A stretch of 64,000 nt of DNA. Origin: Kingdonia uniflora (Eukaryota; Streptophyta; Magnoliopsida; Ranunculales; Circaeasteraceae). The notes under the pieces were generated by a model that saw only the letters and a list, made by a program, of their open reading frames with translations, searched no databases and was not told the origin of the DNA. Each line of letters begins with the position of its first letter. The first letter of the stretch is position 1. Location: contig JACGCM010001659.1 in assembly GCA_014058105.1 (NCBI GenBank), positions 620,001 through 684,000 on the forward strand, written 5' to 3'. The translations under genes and the position numbers were made by a program. Positions 33,591-46,400 of this stretch are shown in pieces.

Positions 33591-34555
33591 TAGAAAACAT
33601 TGGCAATGGTTCTGTGAGTCATAAGCCTACTTACAAATCCTCTTCAAAGACTAGATCAACTTCTAAACTTGAGGATTAAGATAAATCCCCCAGTCGTTCC
33701 TTGGGTGGAAGTGTATGAGCTGGGGATGAATCAATTTTGTGACTGGTGGCGGTAGATGAAGATTTGGTAATTGTTTTAACTCGATTGAAATCCAAGATTG
33801 TCAATAAAATGAGTATGAATCACCAATAATTTAATTAGCTTGAGTATATCATGGTTTCTATGCTCGTGATGCTTTAGGACTTTTGAGCCAGTGAGAAAGG
33901 TTGAGCAAAAAAGAAAACCACAAAAATCTCTTGGTATTCTTCAAGTCCTAGGATTCCATGATCCTCTCACAAGTTTATTGCATCTAATGGGGATGTTTCA
34001 TTATAAAGAAATATGCATGATGGTTTGATAGAGACACAGTATATAAGAAAAGGGGATGAAAATAGTGGAAAGGAAAATGGGTAAATGTGGAGGTGCTGCA
34101 TAAAAGGGAATGTGTTGGCAACATTTATTGAAGAAAGGGTCTAGTGGATTCTATAGCGGGGTACATGAGAGATGTAATGCTAGTTCTAGCAGCCCTAAAA
34201 CTTAAACCAAGGTGTGTATAAGAAAAATTGTTGAAGTATTTTTTTAATTAGAATATTATATTTCTCATTAGGTGTAAATATATTATTATGTACATTTTCT
34301 CAACTTTTGGAATGCCCGTTTGTGTAAATATATTATTGTGGTATCAAATCTCATTTTATTGAACAAATTACAAAATTTAAACAAATTATTTAGATTCGGG
34401 TGGGGATTTGGATATCCGAATAACAATCGGATTTTGATTGGATTTGGATAGGGCTTATCTTATTTGGATTGGATTTGGATTCACCTAGTACAACTTTGGA
34501 TTGGGTACGAATTTGTATACATCCGATACCAATTCGATCCATTGACAACCCTACG
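33591..34555. other. Intergenic DNA
   Basis: No gene seen; AT-rich with short A- and T-runs. Confidence 0.4.
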
Positions 34556-34690
34556 TGTACTAGCTTCTTGAATGTAGGAGGTGCAAGAGCTTTTGTGAAT
34601 ATGAACGAGATTAGACAACGTTAATCTTATTCGCCTTCTATAATTCATGAGTATGGAAGAACTTCGGTGAAATGTGCTTCATTTTGTCGC
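34556..34690 (-). pseudogene. Copia RNase H 3' fragment
   Basis: The minus strand reads KMKHISPKFFHTHEL followed, after a stop, by KANKINVV and a decayed continuation. This matches the end of copia RNase H (the HISPKFFxTHELQ motif). The rest of the element is absent. Confidence 0.6.
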
Positions 34691-34959
34691 CTTTGATAAA
34701 TCATCCTCTGACTTGAATGATACAAGCTTACCCATATTGTCATAAGAGTGTTAGGAATTCAAAAGGCCCATAACTTCCAAATACTTAAGCACCCATATTA
34801 TGTTCTCTAGATGTAAGAAGCAGGACTATGGATATGTAATCCAAAGAGTCCTGGCTAAGCTTACAACTTAGAAAGCTAAAAGCCTCAGTCAAGCAACAAG
34901 AACAACTTTGATTAAAAGTGTATCTGCTGCTATCACAATGTCTTAGATGTCTTGTGCCT

Positions 34960-36480
34960 TGTTACCGAAATAATTGCTTAATTAATAAGATTGGTACTCT
35001 TTGGAGAGATTTTTGGTAGGGCGATAACAACCAAGGAAATAATAAAGTTCATTTTACTACTTGGGATAAAATCGTAGCACCTAGAAACTGTAGTGATTTG
35101 AATATCAAAGAGGCTTATTGCCAAAATGTATCCCTTTTAGGGAAATACATATGGAAATTCCTTTATGAACATGAGGCACTTCTCACAAAAATTGCAAGGC
35201 TAAATATTTCCCTAGATCCTCTTTTCTCCATTGTACTAAAAGATCCTTGAACTTCAAATTTTAGAAGGATGTCCTCAATGCAAGAAGTCTCATCAAACCC
35301 TACCTTGGATGATCCATTGGTATGGCAATTGTGTGCATATTTGGTTAGATAAGTGGGCCCCTTCCTCATATAGCTAGGGCCATACCCTATCTCACACCAA
35401 CTCTCACACAAAATTTCCCCATCTTCACAGAGTTTCTTATCTTATCTTTCACCAACCTAGAAGATGGAACACAATCTTGATTTTACCAAGTCTTCACAAT
35501 AAATGAAACTAGAGCTATCCTGCAGGTCCCCTTATCTCAAATTCCGCATAAATAACATTAAATGGATGCATGAACCAAATAAGAAGTTTATTGTCAGGTC
35601 AGCCTATAGGATGCTCTCCCAAAACCACAACTCACCCCTTCTACAGTTCAAATTCCCCCTATTTGGAACAAGATCATTTGGCAACTAAAATTACCTTATG
35701 GACTTCAATTCTTTGTTTGGAAAATCTTCAAAGGGTTGATCCCAACAAAACAAAGGTTATCCCAAAACCACATCCTTAGTGACCCTTTTGTTCAAATGCA
35801 ACAAAGTCTATGAGTCATGCCATTTCCCAATTCTTATGGGCATTACACATTTGGTTTGGATCCCCTTTTACTTTAAACACAACTACAACTGATTTCAACT
35901 TCTTTCGAGTCCTTAAACATATTTTGCAGGATGCTCAACATCTTAAGGAATCCATCTCTTCACTTTCCTTTTTCTTTGCCATTGCAGCTGACATTTGGGA
36001 GACAAGAAATAAAGCGGTTTTTAACTAAAAAAACCTTAACCCTTCTTTTATTATTCCTTAAGCAACTGCCATGGTTAAAAAACTCAGTGGCACTTTAGAT
36101 GGCAATGGACATCATTGATTGGAGTATTGCACTTACGTTTCTGACACGTTAAAACACATGATTCAGTTGCTCTTGATGACTAATGCCTCATGAATACCCA
36201 ACTCAAACAGTGGGGGTATGGGTTTCGTTTTGATTAATGAGAATAATGAAGTTCTCATTGCAAGACATTACAGGAACTCCAACACAAGTGCAGAAGCCTC
36301 TGAAGGACTCTCCTTCTCCTGGGCCATCTCATCAATATCAGAAGAATATGAGGGCCATGATCTATTAATTGCTATAGATTGCCAAATAACGATCTAGTAC
36401 ATGTAGACCCAGACATGGGCATCTCTTGTGTACCTTACTTGCATTCTTTCTTCACGGACATTCGATGTGCTCTGACTCTG
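34960..36480 (+). pseudogene. LINE 3' relic (zf-RVT and RNase H)
   Basis: Frame-shifting + strand reading. A zf-RVT-like block (IIWQLKLPYGLQFFVWKIF, LIPTKQRLSQNHIL) lies near 35,670-35,780. An RNase H block (NSNSGGMGFVLINENNEVLI, ARHYRNSNTSAEASE) lies near 36,200-36,310. Stops are frequent. This is the usual C-terminal order of plant non-LTR elements. The RT itself is not preserved. Confidence 0.6.
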
Positions 36481-37100
36481 AGAATACTAAGTCTCCGGTG
36501 GTATCAAAAAGAAGTATATTGTGAAGAAAACAAAATCAGAAGCGGTGAAGAGTGAAAAAAAAAAAAAACAAGTGCAGTAGGGGAGAAAGTGGCTCAGTTC
36601 ATATGCGCCAGTCGTACAGGGGTGCACTTGGACGATAGGCGCCTAAAAACCCTACTCGTACACTTTCAATTTCAGCTGCTGGAGTCCAAGGCGGTGTGGG
36701 CGTGGGAATTTACACTCACTAGAAATCCCACTCATTTCTATTGGGCATCTCTTAGGATAACAACCTAACACCATAGCAAAAGGAAATGAGCATATGATGA
36801 CATACCATGTCACAAATCTCCTTGCCAAATCAAAATGAGTGGAGTCACTATGTTCATGCTTTCACGATTATACACACATATTACCTCACTATTATACACA
36901 CATATTACCTTAGGCTTACCATACGCAACAAGAACAACCTTCATTGTAGCTGTCACATTAGCCCAATTCCACAAGGAGAAGAATCTACGTTTCTCTCATT
37001 CTCTCTTTCAGTTTCGTCGTAAAATTTAATTGGTTGTCGTAATTTTTTTTTTACGTTGTGTTGTTATTGTTGCAGTAGTAGCTGTTAAGAACGAAGTCGC
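36481..37100. other. Upstream region of the NST1-like gene
   Basis: Contains a 14-A run near 36,556 and a local duplication of TATACACACATATTACCT (36,870-36,911). No clear TATA box at a fixed distance from the leader. The promoter of the + strand gene should lie here. Confidence 0.4.
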
Positions 37101-37130
37101 TCTGTTACAGCTTTTAACCGTGCGCCCAAA

Positions 37131-37147
37131 TCTCTCTCTCTCTCTCC
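37131..37147 (+). repeat. CT microsatellite in the 5' leader
   Basis: TCTCTCTCTCTCTCTCC, with a second CT tract at 37,190-37,201. Such pyrimidine tracts are common in plant 5' UTRs. Confidence 0.85.
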
Positions 37148-37378
37148 ATTTCTACAAATAAAACCAAATCTCATCATCGAAACAAAAACCCTCTCTCTCT
37201 CGCCCCCAATTTCATCCCCAATTTTCAAATTTAATTTAACCGATCTAATTAAACCTCACGATTTCAATCGGATTCATCCCCAATTGGTCCAAATCGATTC
37301 ATTTCATCTGAAATTATTGTAGATTAGAGTCGAATTCGTCGAGAAACTCGGTGTTTTCGATTCGATTTTGATTGATTG

Positions 37379-37405
37379 ATGGGAGGAGGAGGATCGAGGA
37401 GTTGA
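37379..37405 (+). CDS. Upstream ORF in the NST1-like 5' leader
   Basis: An ATG followed by seven codons (Met, four Gly, Ser, Arg, Ser) and TGA, ending 11 bp before the main ATG at 37,417. Its size and position allow it to affect main-ORF initiation if the leader includes it. No protein evidence. Confidence 0.4.
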   Translation: MGGGGSRS

Positions 37406-37416
37406 AGAGGAAGAAG

Positions 37417-40400
37417 ATGCCAGGTCTACCTCAGAAGAATGTTAGTAATGGTTATTATTCGAGTAGTTGTTCAGTGGGAGCGACGGTTTCCGCTTACGGA
37501 ATCTGGGCGAAGCAGCGAGACGATATCAGTTTCGATCAGCTCCAGAAGGTATGTTGTGTTGTGAATTGTAGGAATTATTGTTATTATCATTTTAATTGTA
37601 TTGGTATTGGAATTGTAATTGTTGATGAGGTTTTAGTATAATTAAAGCTGCCTGTGATTGGATCTTAATGTTGTTTTTGATTGCGTGGAGATATGGTATG
37701 GAGGGGTTTGATTTTTTGGTTCATCAGATCCATTTTTAGGATTGGGGTTTAACTGAAGTGAGGTAATAGAGAGTAGTGTGTTTTTGTAGTTCTAGAGCAC
37801 CCCATGTTGTGTACCTTGCGATTTGGAGCTGATAAAGAGCTCGCAGAATTCAACATGCAGTTTAACAACCATTAGTTAGTAATGTGGATTGGTTAGATGA
37901 TGTTTTAGCTAAAGTAGTTAGCTAATTAGCTAATTTAGAGGGTGCAGATTATGTGGGTAAATTCCTTTTTGTTTTGCGTGGATTTTGATGCCCTTACACA
38001 AGTGTCTGCTATTGTATTTAATTATGTTATCCTCATATTTGGACTTTTTGAAGTGTAAGTGATGTCAATAATATGTGAAGACCTATACGTTTTAGCAGGA
38101 TATGAAGATCTGACATGCAAAGGCTATAGTTAGTAATGTGGATTGGTTAGATGTTGTTTTAGCTGAACTAGCTAGTTTGTAGGGTGTTGTTTATGTGGGT
38201 ATTCTTTTTTTGGTTTGTATGGGATTTGATGTCCATACACGAGTGTCATGTTGGTAATCTTATGTTCTTATTTGGACTTTTAAGTAGCTAGTTATAGGCT
38301 TTTAGCTAATGGCATGCATAAGATATTTGCGTCATTACATTAGCTGTGAAGTCTGAAACTGTTTTCTGTATTATTGTGATGTAGTTCTGGAGTAATTTAT
38401 CACCTCATGCACGTCAAGAGCTCTTGAAAATCGATAAACAAACCCTCTTGGAGCAAGGTCGGAAGAACCTTTACTGCTCTAGATGCAATGGGTTGTTACT
38501 CGAAGGTTTTTCGCAGATTGTCATGTACGGAAAATCTTTGCAGCAGGAAGATGCAACAGCTGGCGGCATATATGCCCCTAGAAGCCATTATGATAGTATT
38601 TATGATTTAAAGCCTTCAAATTGTCACGACCATGACACTCAAGATCCTTCTGTCCACCCTTGGGGAGGTTTGATTGCAAGTCGAGACGGGATACTCACGC
38701 TTTTGGACTGCTTTCAGGATGCCAAGTCTCTCAAGGCCCTTCAAAATGTAAGTAATTCTGTTTATTAAAATAGAATCCTCTTTTGGCTGAATGTTAGCAA
38801 GTGTGCATGTAGGTTTCACAAAAGCCTCAAAATTTTCAACAAATTCTCGGAAACTGCGATAGCACTGTATTAACTATCAAATAAAAAATTTATACATTTT
38901 CTTGATCATTAGCTTGTTTGTTAGTTCCTGCTGGTAGGCATTTTTTATTGCCTATCCCATCTATACGTTTTAGGTAAGGCTGATTATTATTTCACAGTAT
39001 CGTCTCCTTTTATTTCTAGATTAAGTAAGATTTTATATTTCTTACAGTAGAAATGAGATGCTTCACGCAATTGAGAATGTTGTTTTGTTTCCTCAAATGT
39101 TTATGTTTCTGTTTCTCATCTATTTTAAATATTTTCTGAACTACACTACCAATTCTGCCAAATTGACATATTCTCAAGTTAGAGTTGTATCACGAATTTG
39201 TGAAGTTGTGATTATGGTGACATTTATCCTTCCATTTTGATTCAGGTCTTTGACAGTGCACGTGTTAGGGAACGGGAACGTGAATTGCTCTATCCAGATG
39301 CCTGTGGCGGGGGAGGTAGGGGATGGATAAGCCAAGGAATGGCTAACTACGGTAGAGTGCATGGAACCAGGGAAACATGTGCTCTACATACCGCCAGACT
39401 TTCTTGCGACACGTTGGTGGATTTCTGGTCAGCTCTTGGCGACGAAACTCGGAGATCTCTTCTACGGATGAAGGAAGAGGATTTCATTGAGAGGCTCATG
39501 TACAGGTATGGTTGGAACTATCAATTTTTTCACTGTTTAGTACTTTTTTTACAATTTACTATGCTAAAGATGATTTGCTTACCATTCTAGTAGGAGTAAT
39601 AAAGATCATAAATATTACGAATGCTTATCTGTAGTTCACGTGCTCGCTTATTCCACTCAGTGTTCCTGGTAGTTTCTAAGTTGCGGAAACACAAAATAAT
39701 CTTTCTAATTCAATTCTAGGGTTTCAAGAGTTTACTCAAAAACTCTAACAAGGGAACTAAAAAAACAAAGAAGCTCCTAACATCTATGTATAGAGAAAAT
39801 AGAAGGTACGTGGTTTCGTGGGGAGACAACCTACGAGGTATGATCTATCAGTTCCGATTATCTAAATGGATTTCAGATATAGGTTGGGGGATTTCTTGAT
39901 ACACTTACACGGTTTCTCTTTGTCCTACATATATTTGTAATGTATTGATCTTACCAAATAATTGTTCTAACCGGAGTGCAAAATTAGAATGGTTTCTATT
40001 AGATATTTATTAGAGAACTTCGTTTTAGCGGAATAATATCAAATCTTGTTTAGAAACAAGAGTTATTGAAAACTGGAGCTCCTTGAGTCCTTGTTACCCC
40101 CTTTATTTGATAATAAACTCTTTAATAAGCAGTGCCTTTAGTACTTTGGCTTTTCTTCTGATCATGTAGTAATATAAGTTTATATTATATGTTAGCTAGG
40201 GCAATGTTGGGAACTCAATAATAGTCATACGACTCCCACTATAGAGAGTTTTGGTTAGTTTTCTTTTGGTAAACGGAGAGGGTTTTTTAGTGAAAAAATG
40301 GGTCCGAACCACATGGATAAGAAACTTGAGATACAAGACAACAAAGTGAAGGCTTAATGTGTGGCCAGCTCCACGAACCTATAAAAATTATACAAGCACA

Positions 40401-43400
40401 GGAAACCCATGCAATGAATAAAGTAAGGCTCAGTCACTGCCAGCAAGATACAAAGACCCAACTAAAACCTCACTTTCCTGTCATAACCCAACTGAAAATA
40501 ACTTGCAAAAATTTGAGAATGTGGGAAGGAATGGATGATTAATAGCACTTGGACACAAGGTAGTCAATGCATTTTGTACTGAGTATGTGATCAGGGGTAG
40601 CAAAACATATCATTATAATTTTTGTCTCCACATTCTCAATTTTTTTTTGTCTGCAATGGGACTTGTTGTGATCGGGAGCAATATATAATTTTAAAATATT
40701 GTATATATATTACCTTTTGCACATCAAATATATGAATAACTCCTAAATAAACCATGCAAGATAGGAAATGTTGAGAAATCCTCATTAACTCCTTGCAGCG
40801 CATTATATAGAGAAATCGTGAAATAATAGATCCCTCAAACACAATATGAGAAAAATTGCGTGTTAAAGTTTTCATTTCTGATTTAAAAAAAAACACAAGG
40901 ACATGAATCTGTATTTGGGCAATAGTCTTTGTGTTGTAAATTGCATAGGCAAGTATTTTGAATTAATAACGGTTAAAACTTAGTAGCCTTTTGGGATTTT
41001 CTAAAATCCCATATTACACCCAAGTGTCGTGTTTTTTTTGCTGTCACAAAATTCGCTGCGTAAAATGTGTCGCAACATGAAATGTACTGTTTTTTGGTAT
41101 ATTTCGTCACACTTATGGTGGGGCGCTACATGGTGTATGCCACTGGTATTGTGATGCGACCATAGTTTTCATTAACAACAACAAATGTAATTTCGCATAC
41201 CTTTATAATAATTGACTACTGCTTGGACTTTTAAATACCCTACCATGTACTCGTTACAAGTAATATTCACTTTATGGGTTACAACTGATGCAATTTCGCA
41301 TACCTTTATAATAATTGACTGTTGCTTGGACTTTTAAATACCCTATCATGTACTCGTTACAAGAAATATTCACTCACTTTATGGGTTACAATGGCTGGGT
41401 ACATTAGGTGAGTCATGAATGTAGTATGCATTCGGAATCCTTCTAGAAAGAATTTACAATTTTCCCTTAGGGAACATATGCAAATTTCTTCTTTTACTGT
41501 TTGGAATAGGGTCTGGAATTATTAATGTATGTAGGTAGTCATTGGTTCTTGCAAGATACTGCCAAAGATGGAGTTCTATGCAATGTGGAATCCAGTATTC
41601 TTGAATTTTTGAATTCAGTAAATTAAATCATGTGAAGCGCAGTCATATTATTTCCCCCTAAAGAATTTCTACAAGCTCCTCAAGAAAATAGATTTTTTTG
41701 GAGCAAGTTGTTAATCAAGAGATGCTTTCAATAACTACCTCTTCGACAAAGTAGAAAATTCATTTCACATAGTGGTATCTTATGGGATTGGAAACCCCCT
41801 GGTATAGTAATAAGGTTGAATGGAGAATGGTGGTTTCGTCATTATTATAACTGGCAGAGAAAATAGAGAATTTCAATTCGGGTTTTGGTAAGTGAAGCTC
41901 TCGTTGCTATTTGCAGGCTATGTCAAACCTAATTTAAGGAATTAAGTCTATTAAGTCGTGATCATTTTGAGCACTGTATGCCAATCAAATCAACTGATAC
42001 ATCTATCTCAGCTCTTGTTGAAATTGTGCGTTGACCATCTTTTTGATTGGTGAGATACAGTACCAGAAATTGGTAACTCTTATTATTTTTAGTATGCAAC
42101 TTACTAAAAAGCTAGTAACACACTACACATTAAATTGACAAAAGTTTGTACATGCTTCCTGAAGTGGGTGGCTTGATTCTCGCTTGGTAGTTTCTATATA
42201 ACATTTTTATCTAGTTTAGTTTTCAGTTTTTGTGTTGCAATTATATAAACTAGTGAGGGAGCTTTTAGTAGACGGATTATTTGTATCAAAGAGGCTTCAT
42301 CTATTGAAATGGGTGGGATGTTTTCATATATATAATGGTGCCTAGGTTAGATGTTTTTGGAATGATGAATGTTGCCATTCTTGAAAAATTGCTTTTGGGA
42401 AGTTGAGTCTTATTGAAAGTCAAATTGATACTAAAAACTAGTATACATCAGCTGTGGAGAACAAATGGGGAGTAGAGCACTGTCATCGAAGGATGAGAGT
42501 GGAGGAAGATATTACCGTCGCTTGTTTTATGGGTTTTCAAAGGAGAAGAAGATAAGTGTTGAAGGTGAGTTTTTGCTTGAACCCGGCATTTGAATAATGA
42601 TATGGTCTAAAGATAAGGTCCATGTGTCAATTCTTTGAGCTACATGTAAAAGGGAGTCCTTACTTGAGGTGTAAAGGCATAGGAAATTCGTTACATCAAT
42701 TCTCATTGTACTTATGCTAGGGGATTTGGATGAATTATTTTTGCTGAATTCTCATTCTTTGATCTCGTCGTTTTTAGTCAAAATCTATTGTTAAAGAATG
42801 ACAAATCTATCCGGGCAGGGTAATGTATATGACAGTTCCTTCCTTTTGCAGCTAATTGGGCCAGTTTGCTTGAAAGGTAGGCGGGAAAGTTTGAAGTGAA
42901 GCTAAGATCCTGTGAAGATGTTATAATTAATAATCATATCCATCAATTTGGTAGAATAAAGCGATTTTTGGTAGGTGGGTTTATGTGGAAGGAAAGCATC
43001 ATCTGTTACTCTTGATGAATTGATCAGGCTATGTGAGTCTTTGGGGGTTGTCATTCATGATGTTTTTTTTGGTTCAGCTTAGTTATTTCAAGGGGTGCCG
43101 TGTTGAACTGTGCTCCTTGTTGTTTGCGGACTCTATGAATAAAGCTTATATTCATTACAGAAAGGATGAGATAACTAACATACCCAAAATTGAGGGGTGT
43201 GAATTTGTAAGTAGAAAAAAGAAGTATAATCATGAGGGATTTCTCAAAGTGCAAATCTTATCTTTTGGTTTGAGTTTAAGGAATCTTATGTATTAGCTCC
43301 TCACAATTTTAAAGAGCTGTTATCTATGTTGTCTTTCAAGTAAAACTTTTAGTATTTACCCAACATAGGCATAAAGTTAGTCTATAATTATAATTATACA

Positions 43401-46400
43401 GAACGGTGACTTTTCTACCTCTACCAGAAGTGTATCGAAGAACCAATTAATGTGTTGTGTAGATTGAAGAATGAGGATATAAACAGTTTCGTGGCCAGAG
43501 CCGAGAATACTGTGGGTTGGATCTTTATCCGACGAGGGCACGAAAGGATTGCGATTTTTAACTTATCATTTATATACATCTTGTGGCAGTACTTTCATTT
43601 TTATCATGGTGAAGACTAATGAGGTTGGACATGGTTATGAAACGTTTGTTTTCGTAAGGAGGAGAGTAAAACGATAGAGTAGGAGAGCTGTTGCATACGA
43701 CATTCTAGGTTTGAAGGGTTAGATACTGTAGAGTATGTTAATTCGGTAAGTATCTTGGTGGCTAACGAGCGCATTGACTTCAAAAGTAAGTTGGGACTCC
43801 CAGAGTCATTTGTAGAGTGGATACACAGAAAGTGTACGATCACATTAGTTTGGACTTAATCTATTATATGTTTTGTAGGATGGGTTTTGGAGAGAGGTGG
43901 AGAGGGTGGGTGAATAATTGTATTTCCTCGAGCATGCTTCTCTATTTTGGTTAATTGTGCTCCTGCGGGGTATTTTAAAAGTTCGAGGGAGATTCGCCAT
44001 GGAGATCCCCCCTTCCTTTTTTTTTTTTTTTTTTTTTTTTGTAGATGAGGCTTTGGGTAGGATGATTAATAGAGGTGTGGTACACGAGGAGATTAGGGGT
44101 TGCGGTAGACCATGGTCAGGTAGAGAGGTGAGGCACCTCTAGTTTGCAAATGACACCTTAGTGTGCTTTTCGTAACATCTATGCATCAGTTGCGGTTCCT
44201 TCGTGGTCTTTTGTGTTGTTTTGAGGTTGTGTCGGGTCTTTCCATTAATCTTAGTAATAGTAAGATTATGAAGATCAGTGAGGTCCCTAATTTGTATTAT
44301 TTAGCGAAGTCTTTGGGTGGTGACGTGGAGACTCTTCCTTCTGCGTACTTGGGGTTGTCATTGTGGGTGAAGTATAAATCAAACGTTATATGGCATTTTG
44401 TTATTGATAGATTTTATAATTAAGCGGGTAGAAAGCCAAGTATCTATCGAAAGGAGGAGGGTGGCTCTTTTGAAAAGTATTTTTTTTTCCTAGCTTTTTA
44501 GTTTATTATATTTGACTTTGACTGTTTACTCTCCCTAAAGGAATAGAAAAATGTTGGAATCTGCTATGAAAATTGTTCTTTGGAATGAGACAATGGAGGA
44601 TCATAAGATATATTAGGTTGACTTGAAACAGGTTTGTAAGACTAGAGAGGAAACAGGTTTGGGGATCTAGAAGTTGTCTAAAATAAATAAGGCCTTGTTA
44701 AGCAAATGGTTATGGAGATTCGGGCAAGATGTGTTGTGGATAAGAGATATTATGTCTAGATTTGGTGTGAATGAGTTCGGGTGGAGTAGCAAGGACGTTG
44801 TTGAGCCTTTCATTAATACATCAAAGACCCAAAGCGTTATCCGTAAAACAACTATGTATCTATCAATTTCCAAGGTTGGCAGTGAAATGTAATCTCTTTT
44901 AGAAGGGCTTGCCTCAGGCTACTAATGCCAACCCGAGTTTTTTTGTTGGGATGTTAATAATCCTTATACACAAGGTATTGAAGTACCTTATTAAACATAA
45001 TTTTTTTTGGTCTATGAACATTCCTTTTGATTGCTGCTGGCCTTCAGATCAATGCTTAAACTTAGACATGAAGCTCTTCCCCTATTTGGATTTATATTAG
45101 GGAATGATAACTCTACTCTTCTCTGGAAAGATCCTTGCTTAAAGGAGTTATTCTTGAACAACCTCATGGGCAAATATATAAAATTTCAACTGAACTACAA
45201 GACCATGTTAAAGTTAGCTCTCTTATTAGAAATGATCAGTGGTTCTCTATCACTACTAGATCACTTAATATCAATCACATCATGGATGACATATGCTCAT
45301 TGCCTCCATCTCAGATCTTATAGTCTGGAAACCTAATGCTGATGGAATATTTACAACTAAATCTGCATGGGAAACTATTAGAGCTCATAAACCCAAATTT
45401 AACTGGAGCAAGATTGTGTGGGCAGCTGAGAATATACTAAGAAATGCTTTCATCAGGTGATGAACCTGATGAAAGCATTTCTGCTAAAATAGGTTGTACA
45501 CTCAGGACTTTATGGTTAAAATTGGGCCGTTGGATACAACTAAGTGTCATCTCTGCAATGCAAATGAGGAGAACAAATTGCATCTATTTTAATAGATGTC
45601 CTTATTCCTTTCAAATTTGGAAAGCCGTACTAACTAAATTCTCTTATAACAGAGATCCTCAAGATTGGAACCTGAATTTGATTGGATCATTCAGAAAGCA
45701 TCTTTTTCAGTCACAAAAGCAAGACTTCAGAGGGTTGCTTTCACCTCAACTATTTACCATATATGGAAAGAAATATGAGAATATTTCAGAAGAAATATGA
45801 GAATATTTCAGACTTACGAGTACAAATACTCAGAGTATCATCAAGATTATCCTAGAAGAAATTCAATGCAGGGCACTCTATTCTTCCATCGGGCTAACAG
45901 ATTCAGATTCCCCTGATACTAGAGACTTACTTGCATCTCTCAATCTGCCTTGCCAGAACCCCATAAATACTGTTCTAAAAGGGGTAGTATGGAAACCTAG
46001 AGCAGATTGTCAATGGATTCTTAACACTGATGGGGGTCTCAATGGTAATCAAGCTACATTGGGGGGAATATTCAGAGATGTAACAGGTACACCTCTATTT
46101 AGCATACGGTTCTGCTGTTGAAGCTGATGATATTGGAGTCATTGAATTGAAAGCTATTCTTGATGGACTAAGGACTGCTAATGAGTTTTTTATTACTAGT
46201 CTAGAGATCATCTCAGATTCTCAATATGCAGTCTATGTCCATAATGACAAGATTCTTTCTCCTTGGAAAATAATTCATATGGTTAGAAAGATCCATCACA
46301 TTACTGCATCAATGGATATTGTCATCTTCTCACATTCATGGAGACAAGGAAATAATGCAGCCTAGAGATCATCTCAGATTCTCAATATGCAGTCTATGTC

